This document shows, piece after piece, positions 31,355-42,851 of a stretch of DNA of 64,000 bases. The notes beneath the pieces were generated by a model that saw only the letters and a list, made by a program, of their open reading frames with translations, was not told where the DNA came from and searched no databases. This DNA comes from Oscheius onirici (lineage: Eukaryota; Nematoda; Chromadorea; Rhabditida; Rhabditidae). The stretch spans positions 10,788,001-10,852,000 of the forward strand of contig OW051473.1 of the NCBI GenBank assembly GCA_932521025.1, read 5' to 3'. The position numbers and the translations under genes were made by a program. Every line of letters starts with the position of its first letter. Position 1 is the stretch's first letter.

Positions 31355-32700
31355 TTATTGAGTCTGAGCAGAATTAGCACTGCTTACAACAGTAATCGTT
31401 TGGGATGCTTCAACGGGCTTTTTCAGCCATCTCTTAACGACAGCCCTGTAGTGGGGAACAAAGTACAAAGAAATTGAGCCATTAAGGAGTGGAATGAAGC
31501 AGGTTATCATGAAGACGATCATTTCCAAGAACGGAGTAGTGAAGATTCCAACCTGGGCGATGAGGAAGATTGTGATGGCCACAACACCCACCAGAGGAAC
31601 ACATGACTGTAGCGTCAGAGCCTGAAAGACTACAGTATTACAAGTTCAAAGGAGCTGAACCTTGACTAGCGTCGCGTGCATTCTCACGGTCTTTGCAGAT
31701 TTCGTCTGGCCAATCAGCTGGATGCCCTTGAGAATTTTCCAACGGAACACAATTCCGATAATGTAGGCAGGTACCCACGGGAATACTATGTACATCAACA
31801 CGACAATGTTCTGGAACAAATTATAGTTAGGAAATGGCTTGTTGATGGTGACAACAATGCCGCTGTAACTGTCTTGTCTGTGGCCACAACGACGGGACTG
31901 TCTAACTGTCTAGACTGTCGCGAACGACTTTCTAACCAACTCTATTTGATTTACCTGCCACGAGTGAATATCACTGAGCCCGTACAAAGCTACATCGTTT
32001 GATTCGTGAACGTCAGCATACCGAACCAAGTCCAGCATAGATTCGACCATCTCAGGTCCTAAATAAATTTGATTCAAAGCAGCCTAAAAACAGCTGAATT
32101 TCCGGAACAGTTGGTCCACAAACCACTGCTAGAACACCCGGTACATACAGCAAAGCAGCGATTATGGCTATAGTTTGCCATTTTGGAGTGTGGCGTATCA
32201 GAACATAGTATCGGAAAATAAAGGACGTTGGGATGATCAGCACCAAATTTCCATAAGTTTCGAGCATGACCGAGTGAAAGAAGAAGCATGTTCTCGAACC
32301 AAAGAAGACGCAAGGCCCGTAGGCTACAAAGTTTAGACCGTGCACTGATGGAATCATTCTACAAAACAGGTAGTTAAAGTCTGTTAGAAATTTATGGTAC
32401 AGTAGCCCAAAAATCCCTTCTCTTTCTGCCAGGACGACAGAAAGGCAGAGAAACAAAGAGACATAAAGACTGAGAGACAAGGAATCTTGGGTTACTGTAA
32501 CATATTTACCTCTCCATAATGAACCAGTTGCTAATAGAGGCAGTTATTTCAGTAGTTGAGAGGCTGAAGAGAAGGACACTGTAGGCTCTGAGATCCTTTG
32601 GTGTTCTTCTGAGAACACAGTAAACCACAACAATGTTGGGAGTGATTCCCATGAAGAACAGAATAGTCCAGCAGGCGCGAACTGCCCAGACCCACCACAT
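31355..32700 (-). CDS. Serpentine chemoreceptor, Srd-like
   Basis: Nematode-specific seven-span receptor expected in chemosensory neurons. Start chosen at 32700 (MWWVWAVRACWTILFFMGI), 10 bp after a TAATTCAG acceptor. TM1-2 follow with PNIVVVYCVLRRTPKDLRAY and VLLFSLSTTEITASISNWF. The TM3 region reads YGPCVFFGSRTCFFFHSVML and the loop FIFRYYVLIRHTPKWQ, both typical of the Srd/Srh superfamily. Then come LLYVPGVLAVVCG, PWVPAYIIGIVFRWKIL, the loop TKSAKTVRMHATLVKALTLQ, TM6-7 (VGVVAITIFLIAQVGIF, LEMIVFMITCFIPLLNGSIS) and a short tail ending ANSAQTQ. Two repeats lie in one intron and a GACAGA tract in another. The superfamily is clear; Srd rather than Srh is a judgement by eye. Confidence 0.82.
31848..31922 (+). 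repeat. Two abutting 39-bp repeat copies in an Srd-like intron
   Basis: The first unit has lost a few bases (GACAACAATGCCGCTGTAAC...). The second begins inside the first unit's TGTGGC tail (TGTGGCCACAACGACGGGAC...), so the two share an end. Confidence 0.8.
32430..32483. repeat. Degenerate GACAGA / GAGAGACA tract
   Basis: Similar to the tracts at 312-425 and 40160-40252; lies in an intron of the Srd-like gene. Confidence 0.6.
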
Positions 32701-34694
32701 GGCTACAACTGACTTCTGAATTAGAGCAGCTGTGATTTTATGAGCGCGTGCTGGGAAAATACGCTGGTTTCGGTGGCCGTTCCCAGTCCGGCTAATCACA
32801 TTGTAGACTTGACGTAGACGTCGTTTTGTTAAGTTGTCCCACACTGTTATTCTTTGATTTTTAGAGTACAGAAAAAAGTCAGCTGACAAAAGCGCATGTG
32901 TGATCGGTTCAGGTTTTGAACCTACTCAGTTCAAAGTCTTTTTGGGGCTTCAGATACAAGATTGTTGACCAAACTTTGTGTTCTAGTCGTCTCTGGCCCC
33001 TAATGGCTCGTCTTCCAGGTTTGTCAGGTGTCCTTCATAGCTGCAATACAATATGATTAACAAAAAGAGTTCATTTTCAATTTTTTTAAATGAAATTGGA
33101 CAGGGCAGGATACGGGCTATAAATTATGAGCTGAAAATTGCGATTCGAATTATCGTAAAAAATGCTTACTTTTTCACTCAATTAAATTTCATCTCCTTAA
33201 TAGGCCATTGAATAGACCATTGAAAACCATTGAAAGACCAATTATGAATCCTGAAAGTAACTAGAATTTGAGGTCTCAGAGAAAGAGGAAAAAAGGACAA
33301 AAATAAAAGCCAGGAAGAGATCGTATGGTCAAGCGTCCGATTGTGTTACGTTATCTGCGTCTCTAATCAACTCGTCCAATTTCGGGTTAGAGCTAGGCCA
33401 ATGATTATGAATTACGATTACGAGCCAACACACTACCTGAATGCGGCAAACAAGGCACCTTCTGTTCCCTGTTGATGTTCGGAATGGGACTTGTGCCAAT
33501 GTTGGTCTCTGTTGTCAATCTCGACTGTTTCAACCATGCTCTTATTTGAGGCCTGTAGGCCTTTGTTTCGGCAAAGGCCTACAGACCTCATTCTTCTTGT
33601 TTTTCGCTGTTAGTTCAATGAACTTATTTCAAGAGGAGCTTCGGAGGAATGTCTTTCTATAATTGTCAATTGTTAAAAAAACGTCTTTGAGCCTGCTGTT
33701 TATATAAAAAAGACAATTACACAAGTGGATAGTGTAGAGAAACCAGAGGAGTTACACGAATGATGGCCCACAACACCAAAACAGCAGGAAGGTTCCCAGA
33801 AAAGCGATGAGGCTCAATTGTACAGCTTTCTCTTCTCGTCGATCTGGATCGGGTCATCCTTTGTTCCGCTCATTTCCATCTCTGAAAAATAAATTATAGT
33901 GATTACTGCTAGAGAAAGAGCCGTTTTTGTCTCAGCTAAGAGGAAAAGAAACTGACTGTTCGGCTTGCTGTAGTCGAGTGAGGTGGAAGCGAGCCCAGTT
34001 TATAGCCACTAGAGACAAAGCAGACACATTTGGCGTGAGAGACTTGACACGGATGGCCTGGGAAAGCTGAAATCTTTACTTACAGTTCCGCAAACAAGAA
34101 ACAATTAACCATGACATGATTTAATCCGTTAAATTGGTTATCAATTGTAGTAAAAGCCAGGTTGAAGAACAAGCAAATATGACAAAAAATTACTGTACTT
34201 AGTGGAGCTCCAAAGGATTCAAAACATAATTGCACCTTGACTATCTGATACATCTATCTCTTTTCTGTCTCTCAATACTTTTAAATGATTTCTCGTTGCT
34301 TTTTCATACACTAAATCGTGATAAACAGTTTTTGTTAAGCAGGCGTAGTTTTTCGACAGCAGCACACATTTGTTTCGAGACCCATGAATTTTTCTTCTAT
34401 AGCTTCTTCGGCTCATCTTCAGTCCCAAATAGATGAATTCATGTAATTTTTTCTTTTGACAGTATTCTAGTCTAAAACTCTTCTAATAATGTGTTTTTCA
34501 AGCTTAACAGGCCAGAAATTTACTGGGGTTGTTTCTTCTTGTATCGCATCTTGTCTTAACGTGCACGGTTCTCATGACATTTCGTGTCAGGACTCGCGAC
34601 TCGGCGTTGTTGGCGTTCCCAGAGTCTAACGCTAGCTTTAGTCTTCCCCTATTTTCAAATCTTTTTAGAATTTTTCAAACAAATACTTTTCAGA
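32701..34694. other. Intergenic; hairpin and possible micro-protein
   Basis: No standard gene. A 17-bp-stem hairpin lies at 33546-33589 (GGCCTGTAGGCCTTT and its near complement). At 33889-33735 on the minus strand a start codon just after TTTTTCAG opens MEMSGTKDDPIQIDEKRK, and in another frame the same stretch encodes a hydrophobic tail (EEKAVQLSLIAFLGTFLLFW). This could be a micro-protein with a frame error, but it is not called as a gene. Confidence 0.4.
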
Positions 34695-35908
34695 ATGTCT
34701 CACCTTAGTAACGAAGAATTCCTACACCAGCTAGCCGGTCTCTACATGCAGTCAAGAGACAAGGGTCCAAAGTCAGTCTACGTTTACATGAAACCTTGTA
34801 AGTTCTATTCAATTTGTTTTTCATATAAATTTTTTCACAGATGATGGTCGAAACAAGCCGTTGAAGAGAGGAGAAGAACTAGGTGATGATCTTCACGGTC
34901 TGTTCAGAGCAAAATGTGGAAACAAAAGGATCAGTACTGAGGTAAAAAATACTTTCTTTTTTGTTAGTTAAACAAGCTTCAAACGGAGAAAAGTAGGTAA
35001 AATAGCTGGGGAAAGATGCTCACTAAGAGAACAGTGGTAAAAAAAATTCGGAACCCTGTTTTTTTCCAGTGAGACTGGAGCACCGCCTTTTTGTTCAATA
35101 CTTTTAGAGAACCTTGAATGAACTACCTAATAGGATAAAAATCGTCTATACCGTTACGTTACTTTTATTTAACCCTTTGCTGTTTTTTAACTGTAGCCTC
35201 AAAACAGACGCGCCGAATAAGAATGGTGAAAAACTGAATGCTAAGTAAGCTTGGAGTAGAGCCCTGGCATAGAAGTAAGGTAGCAGGTCCCTTACTAGTT
35301 TCTAGTTTTTTGACGTTCTCACCCTAGAGGGTATTTTTTACAACTATCAGTAAAAAAGAAGAATTTAGCATAGAAAAAGATCAGTCCACAACGTCAAAAA
35401 TGAATGTTGTGAAAAAAAAAAGTTGTGAATCTTGGTTCGCTTCGATTTCGAAGCCGGACACACACTTCGAGGCATTAAAGAATTTTTTGATATGAACACG
35501 TCTCTTGGTTTATTCAACTTTATTTGTACAAAGAAGAATAATAGAACGCTCGGTGCGGACCAATGGAAGAAAATTGAGGATCACAATGGTACAAGAGAAT
35601 TGAAGATCACAAGAGGTTACGGTACAATCTTGACGGGACCAACAATGGTAGAGAATTGCTCAGGAATTTGTGACGACACAACACTTTTGTGTGACTGACT
35701 CTCTATGTTCTACAACTGTGTTAACTGTATCTTTGTCGTTTGAAAATATAGCCAAAACTTATATTTTTTACTCTAACAAGTTTTTTTTCAGGTGAAAGTG
35801 AAAGACGTAAACAAGTTCCACCATGCTTACGTTGGAGTTCTCCGCACCAATATAGACAACCTGCAAAGAGCCAAAGACGAGAAGGTTCCCAAGTCATCCA
35901 ATGCTTAA
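34695..35908 (+). CDS. SRP14: Signal recognition particle 14 kDa protein (SRP14)
   Basis: Subunit that with SRP9 binds the Alu domain of SRP RNA and slows translation during targeting to the ER. Three exons: the first from 34695, one base after TTTTCAG, reads MSHLSNEEFLHQLAGLYMQS; the second reads YDGRNKPLKRGEELGDDLHG then LFRAKCGNKRISTE; the third reads VKVKDVNKFHHAYVGVLRTN then IDNLQRAKDEK. The KPYDGRxKP block, the FRAxxGxKxIST block and the VNKFxxAYxxxLRxNxDxL block all match SRP14. About 104 residues, close to the usual size without an extended tail. The second intron is about 0.85 kb and contains nothing recognised. No operon partner is visible on this strand. Confidence 0.95.
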
Positions 35909-36071
35909 AACGGGTATTCAATTGTCATCATTTTTTATTTATAAACGGTATTTATATTGAGCGAGGAGTGATATCGGGAAAAGGAGTTGAGAATAGTCAG
36001 TCGATAACTTATGGACTATAAGCTCATGAACGACCCAAGCCACAGCGAGAAATGTGTTTTTTTGCGATATA

Positions 36072-38540
36072 TTACGCTACAAGATACGGGGCGGACCAGA
36101 AAATTCCAACAGTCGAGGCAAATATGAAAATTGTGAAAATATAAAGGCACAGTCGGTCGACAACCATGGCGGCAAACTTCCAATTCTGGGAACCTTGCTC
36201 TTCACGGTCGTTTTCCACCATTCTTTTTGTGATGATCTGAAAACATATGGGAAAATTATGCGTAGACTGAGAACGCTTCGAGGGCCACAAACAAGACAGT
36301 TACACTGCCGCGTCGCTGTGGCTTGTTTTTGCATAGCAATGGACAAAGCAGTTAGAAAGCCGCGTTATCTGGTCACAGGTAGACAGCCCTGTCGTTGTGG
36401 CCACAGACGTGACCGTATCGCTATGGTCTATTGGGAGGCAGCAGCAATATAGACAGTAGCGTCGTTGTGGCCACCGTGTATGTAGACAGTTAAACAGCGG
36501 GCGTTTGTGGCCCAGTTAAACAGTTTATAGCCTGTTTGTATACAGCCACAAACAAGACATTTAGACAGCAGCGTCGTTGTGGTCATAGTCAATAAGGTTT
36601 TTGTCTTACCCTGAGTTCGTGATATATCCTTTGCAGAATCAGTAGAGTAGCTTGTTGTCCTATATCTACTGGAGCAGCTACTTGCGAATGCGGAGCTCCT
36701 AGCGGGCCTAGACCGTTTATCAAGCCAGAAGTAGACATATAATGATGCAGTCTTCTTTCCAAATCGAAAGAGTTTGACCTGAAAGAAGACATATTTTCCC
36801 CTAAAAAATGGTTCAAACCTGCTCGGACTGGCCTCACTCTCCTTAATATTCCTGATGAGTGATTCCGAGTGACGTTTCGGTTTAGAGCAGAACAGTGAGG
36901 GAAGTGTTGCATAAGTTAGCTTAACTCCAGGACGCTCCATCCTAAGCGCCCATGGGAACCAGAAGAGAAGTAAGGAGCGCGTCTGAGACTGGTCTATATG
37001 GACTAGGAAGAAAAAGCTACCGTTGAACTCATTTCATGAGTGTCTGGAGTACGGTAATGGAGGTTTAGGACGTATACTGTGAAGACAGTCGAAGCCGTCA
37101 CAACTATCATACAACAAGTGAAGAAAATACCTAAAACCGGATCCCTAAAGCCATTTGAGAATCTTACCCAAGAGCGGAACTGCTTCCGACGTCGGAGGAG
37201 ACATTTCTGACACGATTGAGAGGAAGAAACAAATTGAAAGAAGTACAGTAATCTCTGAAAAGGAGGCACTTTGAAAGTTTTCTGTTGAGCATACGTAAGG
37301 TAATCTTTTCACCGGCATCTGGAGGCAAAGTGAAGCCCAACAACGTCATCAAGGTTGTTAGAATGCATGGCATAATTAAGTTGAACCCTTAACGACCCTA
37401 CTTCGAGTATTAAGCCTAAAAGTACCGTAATACAACGTTCTTCTTCTCATGTGAAGATAAAATGTCAGATCAGGATACGGTTCTGTGCAGCAGTCGTAAT
37501 ATTTGACATTTCTTGAGACTGTCGTCACTGAAAGTCGAAAGATTGAGAATTCTTAAAAATGCGTACATGGCAAAGCCCATTCTCCATTGGGAAGGTATTC
37601 GGAAATGTCGAAGCCTCCCTTGGCCGGCTGGAGGTCAAGTTTGTTGCCGTCATAGGTCCAAGAACCAAACTAAGAAAAAGGTTAACATAAAAATGTGATT
37701 CACCTTAAAGAAACAGCGCTGTTCATCAAAGGGAAACCACTGGATATCAATTTTGCACGAAATCTGAAAAAAATTGGTTTAATAGAAAAAAAAATGTGTA
37801 CCTTGAAGATTCCCGGAGGGATCCAGTGTACATCTCCAGAGTTATAAACTACCATATTTGTGGGATAGGTAGAGTCAAAATTGTTGTCGACACTATAATC
37901 ACATTAAAAGTACCCAAAGTTCTTTACCTATTATATAGCAAAACGTCGGGTTTCCATATTTTACCGGCGGGAAAGCGGACATCCGTGATATTGCCGTATT
38001 CGGAAATGTCCCAGGCTAGTTTATAATCGTTCCAAGTCTGAAGAAAAAGAGCCAAAATTGAGATTAATCGAAAAACTCACGTAATCTAGCCAAGCATTTA
38101 CGTAGACAATCTGATTTTTCTCGTCGACGTCGATTATCTGCTGGAGGGATACCTGAAAGCTAAGTTTAGCAAAAGTGCACGGAACAGTAACAACACGGCT
38201 GTCTAGCTGTCTTTGCTGCGGAGGCCACAATGCTGTCTTGTCTGTAGCTATCTGATGTGTGATCATGACGACGACGCTGTTTTGTCTGTCTTGTCGTAAC
38301 TGTCGAGAATGTGACCACAACGACGCGGCTGTCTAACTGTCGTGTCAGTGACCATAAATATAAAAAAGCGAAAGTTACCTTGAGGTAAACGGTAACAGGA
38401 CTTGAATGATTTGCAACCGGACGTTCCAGATTGTTGTACTCGCGCATAAGATCTTCGTAGAGTCTCCTCTCGTGATAGGAGGCTAGCGCGCCGTGCAGCG
38501 CGAGACATGACAGCGCTGTGAAGACAAGATGACCGATCAT
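36072..38540 (-). CDS. acr-16: Nicotinic acetylcholine receptor subunit ACR-16 orthologue
   Basis: Cys-loop ligand-gated cation channel subunit, alpha-7-like, which in C. elegans forms the nicotine-sensitive receptor of body muscle. The protein follows ACR-16 almost throughout: signal peptide from 38540 ([20 protein letters not shown]), [60 protein letters not shown], the Cys-loop [15 protein letters not shown], the vicinal cysteines [11 protein letters not shown] that define an alpha subunit, TM1 ([20 protein letters not shown]), TM2 with GEKITL and [14 protein letters not shown], and TM3 ([20 protein letters not shown]). The TM3-4 loop has [15 protein letters not shown], then TM4 ends [11 protein letters not shown]. 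About ten exons. Introns carry many 39-bp repeats, including about five units at 36283-36592. A second subunit gene lies 2 kb upstream on the same strand. Confidence 0.94.
36283..36592 (-). repeat. Array of about five 39-bp repeats in an ACR-16 intron
   Basis: Units near 36285-36325, 36373-36405, 36449-36472, 36480-36511 and 36542-36580. The last two also keep the AGCCACAAACAAGACA side. Spacers are 20-50 bp of unrelated sequence. Confidence 0.8.
38183..38346 (+). repeat. Array of four 39-bp repeats in an ACR-16 intron
   Basis: Units near 38186-38222, 38223-38250, 38263-38300 and 38310-38346. The last begins GTGACCACAACGACGCGGCT and continues GTCTAACTGTCGTGTCAGTG. Confidence 0.8.
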
Positions 38541-39111
38541 CCCACATCACAGACCATTCGTAGTTTTCTCTTCTTCCGTCCTCCCCGAGGAGCAAAAACG
38601 GTCGTGAGAGATTCTATGATATATATTTAGTAGAGAAGACAAAGATTGAAAAGACGATGCTCCCGCATGCATCATTATGAAAAGTAGCGGGCAAGTGATT
38701 CAAGAGGTTTCGCACAATAAAAGAAAAGTAGGGATGAACGGCAGCCCGTCGCCAAACAATTGATGTTCCCCCAGGGATTGGCGACGAGCACTTCGCCCTC
38801 CTCGTGCAGGTGTCTCTAATTCTTTCCACTGACACCTATGATGACAACGAGATTTGCAAAGCAAAAAATGGCCTAGTCGCGGATGTGGACGCCGTTGCAT
38901 ACTAACGTCAACTGGACTGATCCCTGTGAGAATTGTGCTGAAGTGAGGAAACGTGAGTTTTGGAGTGGGTGGGTAGTCCTGTGGCAGAACTTCCTTCAGA
39001 CTTAAAACACAGACTAATTGAGAATTAATTGCATTGAACGAGAGAATGACTGGAAGAGAGTCGGAAAAATGAAACTTTCAGCGCAAAGAACAGATCGGAC
39101 TTGTGTGTTTA

Positions 39112-39322
39112 TACGAACGACAGTTAGACAGCGCCGTCGTTGTGGCTACAGAAAAGAAAGTCACAAACAAGACAGTTAGACAGCATGGCTTCAAGAAAGT
39201 AGGCTACAGATAGTTAGCCAGCCGCGTCCTCGGGTTCTTAACACACAAAACAGTTAAACAACCGAGCTATTGTGACCTAGACACAAGACAGTTAGACATC
39301 TACGATTTTATAGCCATACGTT
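39112..39322 (-). repeat. Array of about five 39-bp repeats upstream of ACR-16
   Basis: Near-consensus first unit (CGACAGTTAGACAGCGCCGT then CGTTGTGGCTAC), then increasingly diverged units to about 39322, spaced 30-50 bp apart. Confidence 0.8.
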
Positions 39323-40159
39323 TTAAAAATACGAAATAACGAAACTTTTAGTGCAAAGAACACTGGACATGTCTGCAGCGCATGAGCGTCTCAGGCCCGA
39401 CTGCTGGTCAGGTGACGGTGTAGTACAGCAGGAAACAACTTTCAAGACAAGAGTTATAGTGAGAAACTGACTGAAAAAGAACAGAGAAGGCTGAATGAGT
39501 TTTGGCTAAAGGACCCATACACCTATGGTGTACCAAGAGAGAGACAACAAATCCACCCCCTCTGGTTGGCAACTCCAGGCACCTGAGGTGGCATGATGGA
39601 TGGTCGGTAGCTCTGTGGGCTTTTTGTGGCCAGCAGGATACTTTATGACTCGAGAGGAAAGAATATCAAGCTTGGGCAGGTTAAAGTGGGGGAGACATCA
39701 TAACTCACATCTTGACATGCCTAAAAAGCTCTGCATCTTTTTGAACTTAGTGTTAAACAGACGAACGATTGGTCCGGGAAGATGCCGAAAATATGACGAC
39801 CAATTTGGAGACGAAATTGTCTCTTTGCGTGAGTGTTTCATCAGAACCGACATGGATCAGCTGAACCAACAGACAGACACTGTTTTTCCATCGAGAATAC
39901 ACATCTTCTGGACAAACAGAAGTTTTGCCAAGGAGCGGCGAAAATATGAAGCACAGACGGTGGTGTATCGAGTTTCCGAATATCTCAAGGCAATGCTTCT
40001 AATCCAATCTGCGCAGACAAATAGAGAAGACAATCACCAGCGCCGCTCCGGGACAGGATGGAACGGCAGAAGAAGGTAGGAAGCCAATTTTGGGGGCTCC
40101 ACACACACGTGTCTTCTCAATCTACTCTCGCAATTCAACTGGGTGTCCTTAAGGTGCGG

Positions 40160-40252
40160 GTATGAGAAGAAGAGACAGAAAGACGAGTATCTAAGAGCCA
40201 GAGTGACAGAAAGACGCAAACGCTGAGAGACAGAGAGACGATAACACAGAGC
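40160..40252. repeat. Degenerate GACAGA / GAGAGACA tract
   Basis: Mixture of AAGAGACAGAAAGACG and GAGAGACAGAGAGACG units, the same family as 312-425 and 32430-32483. Confidence 0.65.
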
Positions 40253-40489
40253 CATGTAATGGCGCTCATTGACGGGTATTATGTGGCCCATCCCAAAGAC
40301 CGCAAACAGCTGTTACTGGGAAGGAACACCGTGATTTGATTTAACCTTGGAGCTAATTTTTTGGAAACAAAGAATACATGCCAGTTCCTTATAGACAGCT
40401 GATCCTGATGCAACAACACCTGATCTGGAAATTGGGTCCGTCTTTGTGTAAAGACCTGATCTATTCGAATATTTATTTCTGCCCGTGGT

Positions 40490-42439
40490 TTAAGCGACCA
40501 AATAAGGTGCACGTGCTGCAATGATACAAGAGGTAGCACCAAGTAAAGTAGTGAACGAGATCAGACCGATGCGATCCACAACCATGGCCGCAAATCTCCA
40601 TTCGAAAGCAACTTTTCGCTCTTCTTGACCGTCGTCGTCGTGGTCTCGAATCATCTTAAGTTTAAGATTTTTGAGAGAAAAATATGTTCACCTTAACATG
40701 GTCAAAGATTTTCTGCAAAACTCTTAATCTTTCAACAGATTTCTTGTCCTTCTCCTTGGACATTTTGATCTGAGCCATTGAGCGTTCAAATCCGTCCTGA
40801 AGGGCTACTTCAACTGATTTGAACAGTGTGCTGTCCCCACCACCGGTCTAAAAAAGAAATTTTTGGGGGTTCAGTACAACTAACATCAAAGCTGAAAGCA
40901 GCCCTCTCATCATCGTCATGTCTATGAGTCCATTTGTGAGAGAGGGTCTTGAGAGTGTTTTCACGACGTGGTAGTTTCATTCGCAGGATCCAAGATCCCC
41001 ATTCCAGGAGAAGATACCGTAGCTGGAAGTTGTCAAGTTACTTTAATTTAAGTTCCGTTACCCAGAACCCCATTCTCCTCGTCGATTGATCACTCCGAAA
41101 ATGGTAACTTTGAACGTAGACGGTAAAAGCCGTAGCTAGAACTGATATAACCATGCAAGATTCAAAGAAAACGCCTAAACTTCAGGCTTTTTTGCTTTAA
41201 AAATGGTTACCTAATAAAGGTACAGCTTCAGAAGTCGGAGGTGTCATCTCGTTCATGAATGTTAAGAAAATACAAATTGCTAGAGAGACGGAAATCTGTA
41301 GTCCGATCTTTTCACCAGCTTGAGGAGACAGAGTAAAGCCGAGAATTACCAGGATCATCACAAGAAAACATGGCATGATTAGGTTGAAGGCGTAGTAACT
41401 GGAAATTTGTTAAGTATACTGTTTTCGGTATAAAAGTTTCACTTTAGGCTCTGTTACACTAAATTTCGTACAGAATTAAAATCAGTATTCGAATTCCCGT
41501 GAAATTTTAACCTAACTTAACGTACGTATAAAGAAAATTTCCATACACTTTAAGCCTACATTTAAGCCTACAAAATTAAGGTGTTAAAAACTTACAGTGT
41601 CCTCCGTCTCAAGTGCAAAGTGAACTTGATATCTTCGTAAACCTCAGGACAGCATTCGTATCGTTTTTCTGACACGTTAGCGGTTGAGCCTACAATTAAC
41701 CTTTCTAGGGAAACTAAAAGATACTTACTTAAAATTAGCCACTCTCCATTTGGTAGAAACTCTGAAAAGTCGAATTCCCCGACCTTGAGCTCAATTTTGT
41801 CCCTGCTGAACGACCATGAACCGAATTTAAACGAGCAAATTTGTTCATCAAATGGGAACCAGTAGATGTCCAATTTGCACGAGATCTGAATTACTTCCCG
41901 GGTATAAAAAAGGAGAAAAGGACCACCCTCACCTTGAAAATGCCCGGAGGGACCCAATTGATGGTCCCATCTGCATAGTTGATTAGATTCACCTTGAAAG
42001 TCGAGTCGAAAGCCGGATCGACGCTGTTGTATAGCAATATGTCTGGCTGCACATTTACGTAAGTAAAAATATAAAAATTTCATACCTGCCAGATTGCACC
42101 GGCTGGATGGCGGAGGTCTCCAACATCTTCATACTGTAGCGGTTCCCACCTGAGATTTTCGTCTCTCCAAGCAAATTTCAGCCAAGCTGAGACTTCAAGC
42201 TGTTCCTCCTTTTCATTCTGAAAAGTCTTGTTAGCTGACAATCATCTGGCGTCAAGACTGACAGCTGTACTCACCAGGTTGATGATTTGCTGAAGGGCTA
42301 TGCCGAGAGTGACCACAACAGGCTTAGAAGAATCCAAGACAGGCCTTTCTTCTTTAATATAACCCGTGATGAGATCATTCATAAGGCGTACTTCTGCCGG
42401 CGAGGCGGCCACGAATCCCAGAAAAGCCAAGAAGAACAT
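40490..42439 (-). CDS. Nicotinic receptor-type Cys-loop channel subunit
   Basis: Second acetylcholine receptor-like subunit, paralogous to the ACR-16 gene next to it. Signal peptide from 42439 (MFFLAFLGFVAASPAEVRL), then DLITGYIKEERPVLDSSKPV, GIALQQIINL, AIWQPDILLYNSVDPAFDS, the Cys-loop CKLDIYWFPFDEQIC (13 residues between cysteines), vicinal cysteines YECCPEVYEDIKF (alpha type), TM1 YYAFNLIMPCFLVMILVILG, TM2 with GEKIGLQISVSLAICIFL and [15 protein letters not shown]3 GVFFESCMVISVLATAFTVY, a charged TM3-4 loop (ILRMKLPRRENTLKTLSHKW) and TM4 ending CIIAARAPYLVA. The Glu before the TM2 lysine and the selectivity-filter residues fit a cation channel. I cannot match it to one named acr gene. It may be co-assembled or co-regulated with its neighbour, but this is inference. 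Confidence 0.92.
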
Positions 42440-42851
42440 GGTGTTAACTCATCATCCAAAACAGTGGCACGACTATGAAAATGGCTTTATTTATTTAGCT
42501 GACACGTAAAATGATGGTCTACAGACGAGACAAATTAGCGCGAACCGGGAATAGGCGGCTGCCGCACGTGCCCGACGGGGGTAATTCGGCTGTAACATGA
42601 GCTGGACGTGTTATCATTACAACTACGGCAGCTTTCGGCTTGCGATTGAGAAAAGTACCAAGATTTGTAACAATAACAGGAAGCCGTGCCGAAACGTGAA
42701 TCGATCGCCCCCGGTTCCCAGTGGGATTTGCATGAAGGAGAAGACAATTCGGAGGGCTCTTGAAGGTGGGCGCGGCAAGGAGGAACACGGCCATCTGTCT
42801 CGAGAAATAGACACAATCCACTTAGGCTCATCGCAACATTCCCAGTCAACT

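Larger units (their letters stand above)
38541..40489. other. Between two ACR genes: repeats and one doubtful ORF
   Basis: Contains the repeat array at 39112-39322 and the GACAGA tract at 40160-40252. A plus-strand frame of 159 codons at 39600-40079 reads plausibly near its end (EYLKAMLLIQSAQTNRED) but has no recognised domain or splice context; it may be a decayed element or chance. Confidence 0.45.

Noticed and set aside
35432..35698. 88-codon frame within SRP14 intron 2
   Set aside because: SRP14 is complete and in phase without it.
39600..40079. 159-codon plus-strand frame between the ACR genes
   Set aside because: No recognised domain or splice partner; kept only as a remark.
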